Origin: Rhodocyclaceae bacterium
Lineage (GTDB): Bacteria > Pseudomonadota > Gammaproteobacteria > Burkholderiales > Rhodocyclaceae
NCBI GenBank assembly: GCA_006218025.1
Contig: VBWA01000007.1
Coordinates: forward strand, 91,639-155,638
Direction of reading: 5' to 3'
DNA length: 64,000 nucleotides
In this document: positions 46,195 to 55,210 of the stretch, piece by piece
Layout of the letters: every line of letters starts with the position of its first letter
Numbering within the stretch: position 1 is the first letter of the stretch
Translations under genes and position numbers: made by a program
Notes under the pieces: generated by a model
Told to the model about the DNA's origin: nothing
What the model saw: the letters and a program-made list of their open reading frames with translations, nothing else
The model's database searches: none

Positions 46195-47994
46195 ATGACT
46201 GAATACAACGCCCCGCTCGCAGACATGCGCTTCCTGCTCAACGAGATCGCGGGGCTCGCCGCGATCGCGCGACTGCCCGGCTGCGAGGAGGCGACGCCCG
46301 ATCTGGTCGACGCCGTACTCGAGGAAGCGGGCAAGTTCGCCGCCGGCGTGCTGGCGCCGCTCAACAGCAGCGGCGACCGCGCCGGCTGCCGCCTCGACAA
46401 CGGCAAAGTGGTGACGCCGCCAGGCTGGACCGAGGCCTATCGCCAGTTCGCCGACGGCGGCTGGGTCGGACTCGGGCTCTCGCCCGAATACGGCGGCCAG
46501 GGACTGCCCAAGTGCGTGGCGACTCCCGTCTGGGAAATGTGGTTCTCGGCCAATACCGCCTTCACCATGCTGCCGCAACTCAACACCGGCGAGTCCGAGG
46601 CGATCCTGCTCGCGGCCAGCGACGAGCTCAAGGCGACCTATCTGCAAAAGCTGGTCACGGGCGAATGGGGCGGCACCATGAATCTCACCGAGCCGCAGGC
46701 CGGCTCCGACCTCGCGGCGATCCGCACCCGCGCCGAGCCGCAGGCCGACGGCAGCTATCGCATCAGCGGACAGAAGATTTTCATTTCCTACGGCGACCAC
46801 GAAATCACGCCCAACATCGTGCACCTGGTGCTGGCGCGCCTGCCCGATGCGCCGCCGGGCGTGAAGGGCATTTCGATGTTCCTCGTGCCCAAGTACCTGG
46901 TCAATGCCGACGGCAGCTTCGGCGCGAAGAACGACGTGCGCTGCGTCGGCCTCGAACACAAACTGGGCATCCACGGCAGCCCGACCTGCGCCATGAGCTT
47001 CGGCGACAACGGAGGCGACAGTAAGGGAGCGGCGGGCTGGATCATCGGCGAACCCAACCGCGGCCTCGAGTACATGTTCATCATGATGAACGAATCGCGC
47101 TTCGGTGTCGGCGTGCAGGGCATCGGCATCGGCGAGCGCGCCTGGCAGCAGGCGCTGGCCTTCGCCCGCGAGCGCGTGCAAGGCCGCGACGCGGTGACCG
47201 GTGTCGTCGGCCAAGCGATCATCAACCATCCCGACGTCAAGCGCATGCTGCTGACCATGCGCGCCCGCATCATGGCGGCGCGCGCGCTGGCCTACACGGC
47301 GGCCGGCTGGTTCGACATCGCGCGTCACTCCACCGACAAGGCGGCGGCGGACAAGGCCAAGCGCTACGTCGACCTGTTGATGCCGGTGGTCAAGGGCTGG
47401 AGCACCGAGCTGTGCCAGCAGGTCTGCTACGACGCGATCCAGGTGCATGGCGGCATGGGCTTCGTCGAGGAAACCGGCATCGCCCAGCACTATCGCGACG
47501 CGCGCATCATCACCATCTACGAAGGCACCACCGGCATCCAGGCCAACGACCTGGTCGGGCGCAAAGTGCTGCGCGAAAACGGCGCGACGCTGCGCGAGCT
47601 GATCGTCGAGATGCGCGGCGTCGCCGCCGAACTCGCGGCGAGCGACGGCATGCAGTCATTGGCGACGCGGCTCGACGAAGACATCGCGGCGCTCGAACGC
47701 GCGCTCGACTGGATCCTGGCCAACGGCCGCGACCGCCTGGCCGCCGTGCTGGCCGGCGCGGTGCCTTTCCTGCACCTGCTGGGAACCGTGTGCGGCAGCT
47801 GGCAACTGGCACGCGTCGCACTGGCCGCGGCCAAGCCGGCGAATCAGGACGCCTACGACCCCGACTACCTGCGCGGACTGCAAGAGCTCGCCCGTTTCCA
47901 TGCCCACGCCCTCGCGGTGCAGGCCCCGGCGCTGGCTGCCGCCATAGTCGGCGCTGGCGAGACGGCGGCCGCCTTCGCCAGGGAGTCCTGCTGA
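46195..47994 (+). CDS. Acyl-CoA dehydrogenase, long form with C-terminal extension
   Basis: This 599-residue acyl-CoA dehydrogenase has the family signature MNLTEPQAGSDLAAIRTRA, SCRK-like KISGQKIFISYGDH, and base motif IYEGTTGIQANDL with the glutamate present. A C-terminal extension (about 470-599) is found in long FadE-type enzymes active on bulky acyl groups. It would introduce the double bond into a saturated phenylpropanoyl-CoA side chain. The last 50 bases of coding sequence include a copy of the dispersed repeat (47944-47967). Confidence 0.88.
   Translation: MTEYNAPLADMRFLLNEIAGLAAIARLPGCEEATPDLVDAVLEEAGKFAAGVLAPLNSSGDRAGCRLDNGKVVTPPGWTEAYRQFADGGWVGLGLSPEYGGQGLPKCVATPVWEMWFSANTAFTMLPQLNTGESEAILLAASDELKATYLQKLVTGEWGGTMNLTEPQAGSDLAAIRTRAEPQADGSYRISGQKIFISYGDHEITPNIVHLVLARLPDAPPGVKGISMFLVPKYLVNADGSFGAKNDVRCVGLEHKLGIHGSPTCAMSFGDNGGDSKGAAGWIIGEPNRGLEYMFIMMNESRFGVGVQGIGIGERAWQQALAFARERVQGRDAVTGVVGQAIINHPDVKRMLLTMRARIMAARALAYTAAGWFDIARHSTDKAAADKAKRYVDLLMPVVKGWSTELCQQVCYDAIQVHGGMGFVEETGIAQHYRDARIITIYEGTTGIQANDLVGRKVLRENGATLRELIVEMRGVAAELAASDGMQSLATRLDEDIAALERALDWILANGRDRLAAVLAGAVPFLHLLGTVCGSWQLARVALAAAKPANQDAYDPDYLRGLQELARFHAHALAVQAPALAAAIVGAGETAAAFARESC
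47944..47967 (+). repeat. Dispersed GGCG-rich repeat inside a coding sequence
   Basis: Plus-strand copy, pair AG, first bases ATAGTC. It encodes VGAGETAA near the C-terminus of the acyl-CoA dehydrogenase. Confidence 0.8.
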
Positions 47995-48092
47995 TCCCGC
48001 GGCAACGGCGATTGACCGCAGTCGAAGGCGCCGTGCATACTGCCGCACCGCCGCACGACTCCCGAATTCCACTCCCTGACAAGAAGAAACCC

Positions 48093-48548
48093 ATGTCCGC
48101 CACCCGGTATTTCGAGAAGCATCAGCTGATCCGCTTTCACCATTGCGACCCCGCCGGCATCGTCTTCTATCCGGAATATCTGGTCATCATCGACGAGCTG
48201 ATGGAAGACTGGTTCACCGAAGGCATGCACACCAGTTTTGCCGACCTGCACGCCAGGGAGCGCATCGGCGTCCCGGCGGCGCGCATCGAGGTGGATTTCC
48301 TCACGCCGAGCAGCATCGGCGACGTGCTCTGCCTGCGCCTCTTCGTCACCCGCATCGGCACCAAGTCCTTCACCCTGATGGTCGAGGCCAGCGTCGGCGA
48401 AACCGTGCGCCTGCGGGCCGTTCAGGTCCGCGTCGTGGCCAGCCTCGACGGCCTGCGCAGCATCCCGATCCCGGATTCGCTGAAGGCGAACCTGCAGCAC
48501 TTCCTGGTCGCCGAGGTGCACCATGGCCGCGAGCCGACGGTGAGCTGA
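48093..48548 (+). CDS. Acyl-CoA thioesterase, 4-hydroxybenzoyl-CoA thioesterase type
   Basis: This 151-residue hotdog-fold thioesterase has the FHHCDPAGIVFYPEYL motif (catalytic aspartate) typical of 4-hydroxybenzoyl-CoA thioesterases of the Pseudomonas kind. It would release the free aromatic acid and CoA from the side-chain cleavage product. In this window the acid would be available to the 3-hydroxybenzoate operon at 31-35 kb. AAGAAG precedes the ATG. Last gene of the cluster. Confidence 0.85.
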   Translation: MSATRYFEKHQLIRFHHCDPAGIVFYPEYLVIIDELMEDWFTEGMHTSFADLHARERIGVPAARIEVDFLTPSSIGDVLCLRLFVTRIGTKSFTLMVEASVGETVRLRAVQVRVVASLDGLRSIPIPDSLKANLQHFLVAEVHHGREPTVS

Positions 48549-48578
48549 AGCTGCGCCCGTCGCGGCACAGGGAGCGAC

Positions 48579-49559
48579 GTGAATCCGCCTCCGGTTTTCT
48601 TCGGCGCCTTCGATCGCCACAACCTCGGCGACATCCTGCTCGCACATATGGCTGCCGCGGAGATCGGTGCCGGCGACGGCACGTTTGCCGGACTGGCCGC
48701 GCGGGACCTGACAGCCTGGGGCGGTCAGCGTGTTTCCCCGCTCGACTCGTTCACGACGCCACTGACCCTGATCCACGTCGGCGGCGAACTGCTCGACTGC
48801 GATGCGACGCAGGCCGCCTACATGCTTGACGACCCGCGACCGCGCTGGCGGCGGCATGCCCCCTACGTGGTAGCCAGGCACGAAATGCCGCAGGGCTCCG
48901 AGGTCGAGTTCCGCGCGGTCGGCGGCGTCGAGCTTGCCGAACGCGACGAGGCATTCCGCGACGAAGTATTGGCCGCGTTGCGGGAAGCCCGCAGTATAAG
49001 CGTGCGCGACCTCACGACGCAGGCGCTGCTGAGCGCCGCCGGCATCGACGCCACGCTGGTGCCCGATCCGGTGACACGCATCGGCAAACTCTTCGGCGCG
49101 CGCATCCGCGCCGGGATACCCCGCAGCGATCCCTATCTCGCCGTCCAGTTTGCCGCCGAGTGCGGCGACGACGCGACGCTCGCGGCGTTCGCCCGCGGCC
49201 TCGAACGTATCGGCCTGCCCGTAGTCCTGTTCCGTGCCGGAGCCGCACCGTGGCACGATGCGCTGGAACCCTATCGCCGGCTCGCGGCACGATCGGAACT
49301 GCCGATGCAGGTATTCGAAGCCCTCGATGTGTGGGACATCTGCGCCCTGATCGCAGGCAGCAGCGGCTACATCGGCACCAGCCTGCACGGACGTCTCGTC
49401 GCCGAATCCTTCGGCGTCCCGGCGCTCAGTCTCGAACGCAAGGCGGGTGCAGCGAAGAAACTACGCGCCTACCTCGCGACATGGTTACCGGGGCAGGCGC
49501 CGCTCGCGCCGGATGCTTTCGCCGACGGCGCGTTCGTCTTCCGGGCGAAAGAACGATAA
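48579..49559 (+). CDS. Polysaccharide pyruvyl transferase family protein
   Basis: This 326-residue protein has the pyruvyl-transferase fold signatures: N-terminal FGAFDRHNLGDILLAHM, a middle ARSISVRDLTTQALL, VPDPVTRIG, and C-terminal SSGYIGTSLHGRLVAESFGVP. Members add ketal-linked pyruvate to surface sugars; without neighbouring glycan genes the acceptor is unknown. GTG 48579 is supported by AGGGAG. It is unrelated in function to the thioesterase just upstream. Confidence 0.78.
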   Translation: MNPPPVFFGAFDRHNLGDILLAHMAAAEIGAGDGTFAGLAARDLTAWGGQRVSPLDSFTTPLTLIHVGGELLDCDATQAAYMLDDPRPRWRRHAPYVVARHEMPQGSEVEFRAVGGVELAERDEAFRDEVLAALREARSISVRDLTTQALLSAAGIDATLVPDPVTRIGKLFGARIRAGIPRSDPYLAVQFAAECGDDATLAAFARGLERIGLPVVLFRAGAAPWHDALEPYRRLAARSELPMQVFEALDVWDICALIAGSSGYIGTSLHGRLVAESFGVPALSLERKAGAAKKLRAYLATWLPGQAPLAPDAFADGAFVFRAKER

Positions 49560-49583
49560 GAAGTCGGCGCTGGCGGCACGGCG
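49560..49583 (+). repeat. Dispersed 24-bp GGCG-rich repeat
   Basis: Plus-strand copy, pair GC, first bases GAAGTC. Its first base follows the TAA of the pyruvyl-transferase gene without a gap. Confidence 0.9.
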
Positions 49584-49775
49584 ATTCTTGCGGTCAGGGA
49601 AGTCGATCCCATGCTGAGCCCTATATTGCAGTGTTCGCTATCGCACCGACGGTTAACGGGCGGGCATCCAATATTCAACTGAATCGAAATCGGTCCACCT
49701 TGCAGATTGCTCGCGCCGGCAGGCGCAGCGCCAGCGATCATTGATCTGATGCGCCAGTCATTCAGGAGAATGAAA

Positions 49776-50123
49776 ATGTACAGGAAGCTAATTGTTGCGC
49801 CGCTTGCGGCGCTTCTGCTCAGCGCATGCGTTGTGGCGCCCGCGGGCCACGGCCCTGGCATGGTCGTGGCGCCAGCATTGCCGATGATTGTGGAATTGGG
49901 CACTGAGCCCTATTACTATCAAGGCGGGTATCACTATTACTACCAAAACAACGTCTGGCGCTACTCGAATTCAAGATCTGGTCCTTGGACGGATCTCCCC
50001 AGGAATCACTACCCCAAGGAGACCAGGTTCAAAGGCCGCAATGATCGACGGGGTGACGACCAGGATCGTGATCGCCGTGATCGACGGGATGACGACCGGG
50101 ATGATCGCCGCGATCGGCGATGA
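49776..50123 (+). CDS. Small lipoprotein with YYYQ motif and Asp/Arg tail
   Basis: This 115-residue protein has a lipobox (LLLSAC, lipidated cysteine near residue 17). The middle is aromatic-rich (EPYYYQGGYHYYYQNNVWRY, then GPWTDLPRNHYPKE), a pattern seen in small outer-membrane lipoproteins of unknown role. A highly charged tail of alternating D and R follows (about residues 87-115). The start is ATG 49776 because AGGAG lies seven bases before it, too close to the ATG at 49770. Function unknown. Confidence 0.72.
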   Translation: MYRKLIVAPLAALLLSACVVAPAGHGPGMVVAPALPMIVELGTEPYYYQGGYHYYYQNNVWRYSNSRSGPWTDLPRNHYPKETRFKGRNDRRGDDQDRDRRDRRDDDRDDRRDRR

Positions 50124-50239
50124 GTTGAATCCATCCGTTTCCCGGCGAGAGGACAAGCCTGTTTCTTTCGCCGGTCGGTTGCGGTTGCCCGATAGCTGGC
50201 AATGCAGCGGAGTGCTTAGGTGACCGTCCGCAAAGTGAT

Positions 50240-51556
50240 TCAGGCGGCCTGGCGACGCAGGCCAAGCTGCTCCATGAAGGCGTCCACCCGTGCCTGGGTG
50301 CGCACTTCGTCGAATTCCCGCTCGTCGCCCATGTTGCCTTCGAAGGTCATGATCGGCACGCCGGCATTGGCCATGTCCTGGCGGTTCTCCATGATCCCGA
50401 CCGAGAGGCCTTCGCAACCGCGATTCAAATGCATCATGCAGCCATCGACCTTCCAGTCGCGCGCGATGTTGAGCATCATCTCGGACTTGACCTTCGGATC
50501 GAAGAACTGCTGCCACAGGGGCTTCGACAGGTTCCAGTCGGCATACAGACGCAGCGCCGTGTCGCGGTCGTTCATCTCGATGCCTTTTTCCCACGGCACG
50601 GTCCTGGCGCCCCAGCTGCCGTCGGCCTTGTATTCCCAGGTGCCTTCGAGGCCGAAGGTGTAGAGCGAGCCGATCGACACCGCACCGAAGGTTTCGAGAT
50701 AACGGAAGATCTTGAGGAAAGGCCAGGGCGGCTGCGTATCCGACATCAGCCGGCAACGTTCGGTGGGCACCGCCGCGATGCCGCGGGCGACGCGATCCTT
50801 CACTTCCTCGTAGAGCTCGTCGTAGAAGTCGGCGCACCACTGCGAGGACTTGTGCAGAATGGCGAGCACGTAGAGCGAATACATGGTCTTCTCGTCGAGC
50901 GGCGCCGGTACGGCCTTTTGCAGTTCGCAGATTTGCGCCCAGCGCGAGGTGGCGCGCATTTCATTCTTGATCGCGCGGATCAGCAGTTCGTCGTCGCACT
51001 TGCGCCCGGTCGCCTTCTCGACGAACTCGATCGAGTCATGGAGTTGGGAGGTCACGTAGTCGAGGCGTTCCGGAGTGAGGTCGCGATAGGCGCCGACCGA
51101 AACGTCGACATAGAAATCGGGGATCTTCTTGGTCATCGCCACGTGCTGGTACCACTTGGCGTGCGAGCAGCAGATCTGCGTCTGGAAGATGAAGTCCGAC
51201 TTTGGCCATTCGCCGCCGTAGTAGTACTCGTTGAGGTGCATGCTGCCCCAGTAGATGCGCATGTAGGAGCACATGTCGCGGGCAAAGCCCTGGGCCTCGG
51301 CCGCGTCCAGGCAGCGCTGGGTGAATTTGCGGTCGAGCGAGACGCCGGCGGAGTAGGGCTCGCCCGTGAGCGGATAGACGTCGTCGCCGAGCGAGGTCGG
51401 GATCGCGTCGAAGGACCAGCCGGCGGCCGACCAGCGGATGCCGCCGTTGTCCTTGGCGCGGGCAAAGTTCTGGTAATAGTTCTCGCGCAGTTGCTTGGCC
51501 TTGGTCCAGAGCTTCAGGGGTTCGGTCGGGTAAAGGTTCTTTGCATTCGGGTTCAT
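50240..51556 (-). CDS. bcrB: Benzoyl-CoA-reductase BcrB-like subunit
   Basis: This 438-residue protein is close in length to class I benzoyl-CoA reductase subunit B (about 437) and related 2-hydroxyacyl-CoA dehydratase subunits. Cysteine-containing segments include [17 protein letters not shown] and [12 protein letters not shown]; the last third has [24 protein letters not shown]. With BcrC it forms the substrate-binding part that binds an iron-sulfur cluster and reduces the ring. The ATP-driven BcrA and BcrD subunits are not in the window, so the pair is an orphan or relies on partners elsewhere. It follows bcrC by 17 bases. Confidence 0.82.
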   Translation of the reverse strand: MNPNAKNLYPTEPLKLWTKAKQLRENYYQNFARAKDNGGIRWSAAGWSFDAIPTSLGDDVYPLTGEPYSAGVSLDRKFTQRCLDAAEAQGFARDMCSYMRIYWGSMHLNEYYYGGEWPKSDFIFQTQICCSHAKWYQHVAMTKKIPDFYVDVSVGAYRDLTPERLDYVTSQLHDSIEFVEKATGRKCDDELLIRAIKNEMRATSRWAQICELQKAVPAPLDEKTMYSLYVLAILHKSSQWCADFYDELYEEVKDRVARGIAAVPTERCRLMSDTQPPWPFLKIFRYLETFGAVSIGSLYTFGLEGTWEYKADGSWGARTVPWEKGIEMNDRDTALRLYADWNLSKPLWQQFFDPKVKSEMMLNIARDWKVDGCMMHLNRGCEGLSVGIMENRQDMANAGVPIMTFEGNMGDEREFDEVRTQARVDAFMEQLGLRRQAA

Positions 51557-51573
51557 GTGGGTCTCCTGTTGGC

Positions 51574-52669
51574 TCAGAACAGCTCTTCGTCGCTCAGCGT
51601 TTCGAGCATGGCTTCCACGCGAATGCGGAAGGGGCCGATGGGGTTGGTGATGTCGAATTCGAGGAACAGCGTCGGGATGCCGTTGATCGCAGAATTTCTG
51701 CTGCAGGAAGATCGCCGCCTTGACGTTGTAGTCCTTGGCCAGGTTCAGCACGTGATCGAAGCGCGTATGCACCGGATAGTCCTTGGTCGGGCAGGCCGGG
51801 CGGTCGCAGTAGCGGTCGGCGATGGCCTTGATCACGTCGTCCTCGGGCTTCGAGGCGTTCCAGAAGTAGCGGGTGCCGGAGCACTGGTCGTCGATGACGA
51901 TGGTCGAACCGACCGACTCGACCATGGCCATGAAGGAAACGTCGTCGTTCTCCGAACCGATGGTCATGAAGCGCACGCCTTGCGGACGGTTCAGGTTGCG
52001 CGTGGGCAAGGCCGCCAGCACTTTCTTCAGTTGCTCGTTGTGCTCGCGCTTGTCCACGAACTGGGCGGTGATCGAGGCATAGAGGGCCTCGACGCCGGTG
52101 ACCTGGGGATTCTCTTCCTTGCGGTAGTCGAACAACTGGCGCAGCAGGCGGCGGTTCTCGTCGATCACGGCGAGGGCTTCCCTCAGCATCTCGTCGGTCA
52201 GGGGCTTGCCGGTCAGGGCTTCGAGGAAGACGCGGAAGCGCTGGATTTCGGCGCGGTGCATTTTCCTTGCGTGCTGAGATTGCACATCGTTCGGCATCGC
52301 GACGTAAAAGTCCCATTTCACCGTCGGCACGCTGTGGCGCCAGGAGCTGAAGGTCTGCCGATACTGGATGCAGGACTGGGTCAGCGTCACGCCTTCGGCA
52401 TAGTCGTAGCGGCCGAGCAGGCCCTGGGCCAGCGAGTCGCGGCAGAAGGGACAGAACATGCCGAAGATATGCGGCTCGGTGACGTTCTGCGGCTCGTGGG
52501 CGCCGAGTACGCGTACCGGCAGCATGCCGGCGGCGATCAGCAGTTCTTCCGGGGAATAGGTGCACATCGTGGCGACCACCTGGCCGCCGGTGCGTGCCTT
52601 CCAGGCCCGCGCGTAGTCGTGGCGCTTTTCGTACCACTCCTGGAACTGGCCAAACAGTCCGTCGTTCAT
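51574..52669 (-). pseudogene. bcrC: Benzoyl-CoA-reductase BcrC-like subunit, frameshifted near the 3' end
   Basis: ATG 52669 (GGAG upstream) opens a BcrC/HgdAB-family protein with [41 protein letters not shown] and [11 protein letters not shown]. At about 51684-51688 the frame breaks. The sequence resumes in another frame with [20 protein letters not shown] and ends [13 protein letters not shown] at 51574. Typical BcrC has about 15-20 residues between QQKFCD and [10 protein letters not shown]; they are missing. The coding length (1096 bases) is not a multiple of three. So it is either a true small deletion, leaving a defective reductase, or an assembly collapse. The unbroken ORF would read on into bcrB, making an apparent 835-residue fusion that I do not accept. 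Confidence 0.8.
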
Positions 52670-52751
52670 ACCCTGATCTCCTTTGGTGGGTTCCGCCACC
52701 CGCCTGACTGGAACACCCGACAAATCGCGCAATTGATTGACGTCCAATTAC

Positions 52752-52765
52752 TGAATGAACGTTCA
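52752..52765. promoter_or_regulatory. TetR-type palindrome before bcrC
   Basis: TGAATGAACGTTCA, a TGAA-N6-TTCA dyad, lies about 83 bases before the bcrC ATG. It differs by one base from TGAATGAGCGTTCA at 56993-57006. Confidence 0.6.
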
Positions 52766-52937
52766 CTCGACGCCAGTGTAAAGTGGCGCCGGAAGAAAAG
52801 CAAGCCCTGCGGGCGTGGTTTTGTGGCGAATGATCGAGCCGGATTGTGCGTCCGGCGGCCGCACCTTTCCGGGTAACGGCGGTACTTGGATGGATGACGC
52901 GGCGGAGCGCGCCCGCGGGGCGAAGCGCGCTAGAGGA

Positions 52938-53459
52938 TCAAGCGGCGCTGCGGCGGTGGCGGTACATGTGGAAAGGCGCGTTGCGGAAGATCAGTTCTTT
53001 TTCCAATACGGCGCCCAAGGCTGTCGCCAGTGCGATCGAGCGGGTGTTCTCCGCGTCGATCAGGCTGATCGGCTGCATCTCCGGAAGGTGGCGCGGCAGC
53101 ATGGCCAGGACCGCTCGCGCCGCCTCGCTGGCGTAGCCCTTGCCCCAATGCTCGCGGATGATGGCCCACTTGATTTCGGTTTCGGGCCATTCCGAGGGGA
53201 ACCAGAGCCCCACCAGCCCGACCACCGACGCCGACTGCATTTCTCTCACGACGTAGGGGCCGTAGCCCTTGCGTTCCCAGTGCCGCACCAGCGAGCCGAC
53301 CACACGCTGCGTTTCGCTTTCCGGCAAAGGATTCTGGAAGGTGTATCTGGCGCATTCGGCGTCCGAGTAATAGGCGTGCAGCGCGAGCCAGTCCTCGGCT
53401 TGGGGTGCGGCAAGGGTGAGCCGCAAGGACTCGATGGATTGCGGAATCAGGCGGGTCAT
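52938..53459 (-). CDS. GNAT acetyltransferase (RimJ/RimL type)
   Basis: This 173-residue GNAT-fold enzyme has the acetyl-CoA motif AIIREHWGKGYASEAARAVL (R-x-x-GKGYAS) and C-terminal SIALATALGAVLEKELIF typical of the RimJ/RimL-like group. These proteins acetylate an amine or a protein N-terminus; the substrate is unknown. It is the distal gene of the minus-strand TetR cluster, behind the crotonase, with a repeat copy in the junction. Confidence 0.8.
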   Translation of the reverse strand: MTRLIPQSIESLRLTLAAPQAEDWLALHAYYSDAECARYTFQNPLPESETQRVVGSLVRHWERKGYGPYVVREMQSASVVGLVGLWFPSEWPETEIKWAIIREHWGKGYASEAARAVLAMLPRHLPEMQPISLIDAENTRSIALATALGAVLEKELIFRNAPFHMYRHRRSAA

Positions 53460-53470
53460 GCGCGGTGAAA

Positions 53471-53494
53471 CGGCGTGGCGCTAGCGCCGACTTT
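53471..53494 (-). repeat. Dispersed GGCG-rich repeat overlapping a stop codon
   Basis: Minus-strand copy, CTAGCG in place of CTGGCG, pair CC, last bases ACGCCG. The crotonase stop TAG (53483-53481) lies inside it. It contains the perfect palindrome GGCGCTAGCGCC. Confidence 0.85.
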
Positions 53495-54248
53495 CGAGAA
53501 AGCGGGCGACGCGCTGTTGCGTTTCGGGCAAGGCGAGCAGCGCGGCGCTTCCCGCCAGTTCGGTTTCGAAACCGTCGGCACTGCCGTCGATGGCGACATT
53601 GATGCAGTGCTTGCATTCGGCCAGTGCCCGCGCCGGAATGGCGGCAATGCGCTGCACGATCGCGCGCGCCGCGGCTTCCAGGCCGGCGGCCGGCGCCGAC
53701 CATTGGGCGAGGCCGAGCGCGACGGCGTCGGCCCCGGAGACAACTTCGGCGCCGAGGATCAGGCGCCGCGCGACGGCCTCGCCGCAGATCCGCGTCAGCC
53801 GCTGGGTGCCGCCCGCGGCAGGCAGCAGCCCGAGACCCGCTTCGGGCAGGCCGACCTTGGCGGCGTCACCTGTCACGCGCAGGTCGCAGGACAGCGCGAG
53901 CTCGAAGCCACCGCCCAATGCGGCGCCGCCGATTTCCGCCAGCGTCACCTTGGACAGGGACTCCACTCGCGCGAACAGCTGCTGCATGCACCGCGTCAGA
54001 TCGATCATTTGCTCGCGGCCGGCGGCACTGTCGAGAATGCTGTGCATCAGGGCCAGATCCGCACCGGCGCAAAACGCCTTCTCCGAGCTGCGAATCCAGA
54101 GCACGCTGACCGAGCTTGCCCTTTCCACTTCGTCGAGGATCTGCCCGAAGCGCGCCACCCATTCGTCGTTGATCGCATTCACGGGGGGCCGGCACAGCGT
54201 GGCGGTCGCGACCGCGCCTTCGATATTCAGGGAAATCATCTGTTCCAT
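53481..54248 (-). CDS. Enoyl-CoA hydratase (crotonase family)
   Basis: This 255-residue crotonase retains both hydratase glutamates: one in GGAALGGGFELALSCDLRV, the other in VGLPEAGLGLLPAAGGTQRL. The oxyanion hole is SEKAFCAGADLALMH. Normal length. It lies in the minus-strand operon after the TetR gene and would act on an unsaturated acyl-CoA from the ring or side chain. Its stop codon lies within a dispersed repeat copy, so the last residues ESRR come from the repeat. Confidence 0.83.
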   Translation of the reverse strand: MEQMISLNIEGAVATATLCRPPVNAINDEWVARFGQILDEVERASSVSVLWIRSSEKAFCAGADLALMHSILDSAAGREQMIDLTRCMQQLFARVESLSKVTLAEIGGAALGGGFELALSCDLRVTGDAAKVGLPEAGLGLLPAAGGTQRLTRICGEAVARRLILGAEVVSGADAVALGLAQWSAPAAGLEAAARAIVQRIAAIPARALAECKHCINVAIDGSADGFETELAGSAALLALPETQQRVARFLESRR

Positions 54249-54306
54249 CCGGTTGTGTGTGCCGTCACCTTGTGTCGGCGCGCTGTCCCTGCAATCAGGC
54301 CACCAG

Positions 54307-55065
54307 TCACGCCACCGCGGCGCGGGGCCGCCTTCTGCGCCTGACCGGCGATTCGGGCTGCGCCTTCGCCTTTGCGGCAGCCATCAGGGACGGGCTGCGA
54401 AAGGCCTGCGTGCGCGCGGCGACGCCCGTCAGGCCGCGGCGCCCCTTGGCCGTCAGGAAAGGCTCGATCAGCAGCTTGATGCCCTCTGTAACGTAGGCCT
54501 CCAGGCTGTAATGCTCGCTCAGGACCCAGTGCTTCAGTGCCCATGAATGCGCGAACATCACCAACTGGTAGGAATGCAGGTACTCGTTCAGCTCGCGCAT
54601 GTAGCCGCCTTCGACGCAGGAGTGGATGCACTTTTCGATCAGCCGGTTGGTTCGGGTCTCGGCATCCTTGATCAGGACGCGGCGATCCGCACGCAGCGAT
54701 TTGGTCGAACGATAGGCCAGGAGCGTCGCGGCGCGGAGTTCGTCGACGATGTGGCAGTAAGCCCAGGTCGCTACGCACAGCCGTTCCACGGGGTGCTCGA
54801 TGCCCGCGAGCTGCGGCGGAATTTCGTTCTCGTAGGTGTCCAGCACCAGCTTCAGGCTGAGATAGAGGATGTCGTCCTTGTCGCGGAAATACTGGTAGAT
54901 CAATCCCGTGCTGACGCCGGCTTCCCTGGCGATCTGCTGGATGGTCGTCGTGTAATAGCCTTCGTCGGAAAACAGCTTGACGGCGGCCCGCACGATCTGC
55001 CCGCGTCGTTCCTCGACCAGTTTTGGATCGGTAACCAGTGCCTGGACATCCGCTGCAGAACCCAT
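54307..55065 (-). CDS. TetR-family regulator
   Basis: This 252-residue TetR protein has the N-terminal HTH IVRAAVKLFSDEGYYTTTIQQIAREAGVSTGLIYQYFRDKDDI. The large C-terminal ligand domain resembles FadR/PaaR-like regulators of acyl-CoA pathways. The tail (about 225-252) is rich in arginine and proline. It lies within the minus-strand operon whose promoter region holds two palindromes, so autoregulation and control of the divergent TRAP operon are likely. The same motif before bcrC suggests a wider regulon. Confidence 0.85.
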   Translation of the reverse strand: MGSAADVQALVTDPKLVEERRGQIVRAAVKLFSDEGYYTTTIQQIAREAGVSTGLIYQYFRDKDDILYLSLKLVLDTYENEIPPQLAGIEHPVERLCVATWAYCHIVDELRAATLLAYRSTKSLRADRRVLIKDAETRTNRLIEKCIHSCVEGGYMRELNEYLHSYQLVMFAHSWALKHWVLSEHYSLEAYVTEGIKLLIEPFLTAKGRRGLTGVAARTQAFRSPSLMAAAKAKAQPESPVRRRRRPRAAVA

Positions 55066-55210
55066 CTTTGCCCCCTTTGATCAGTGCCGTTCGGCCTAGG
55101 CGCGCAGTCTGCCACGAAATTGTGGGGCTACGCCTGGAACAAGCGCGCCCGGCCGCAAGGCTTGTCCATGGGTGGTGGATGCAATCCGCCACCCATGGCA
55201 CGGTATGGCT

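Noticed and set aside
50240..52747. Single 835-residue BcrC-BcrB fusion protein
   Set aside because: The join arises from the frameshift in bcrC. The true BcrC ending (ETLSDEELF) is present in another frame, and bcrB has its own ATG at the expected place.
50429..52876. 815-residue plus-strand ORF opposite bcrCB
   Set aside because: Antisense to recognised subunits, no domain of its own.
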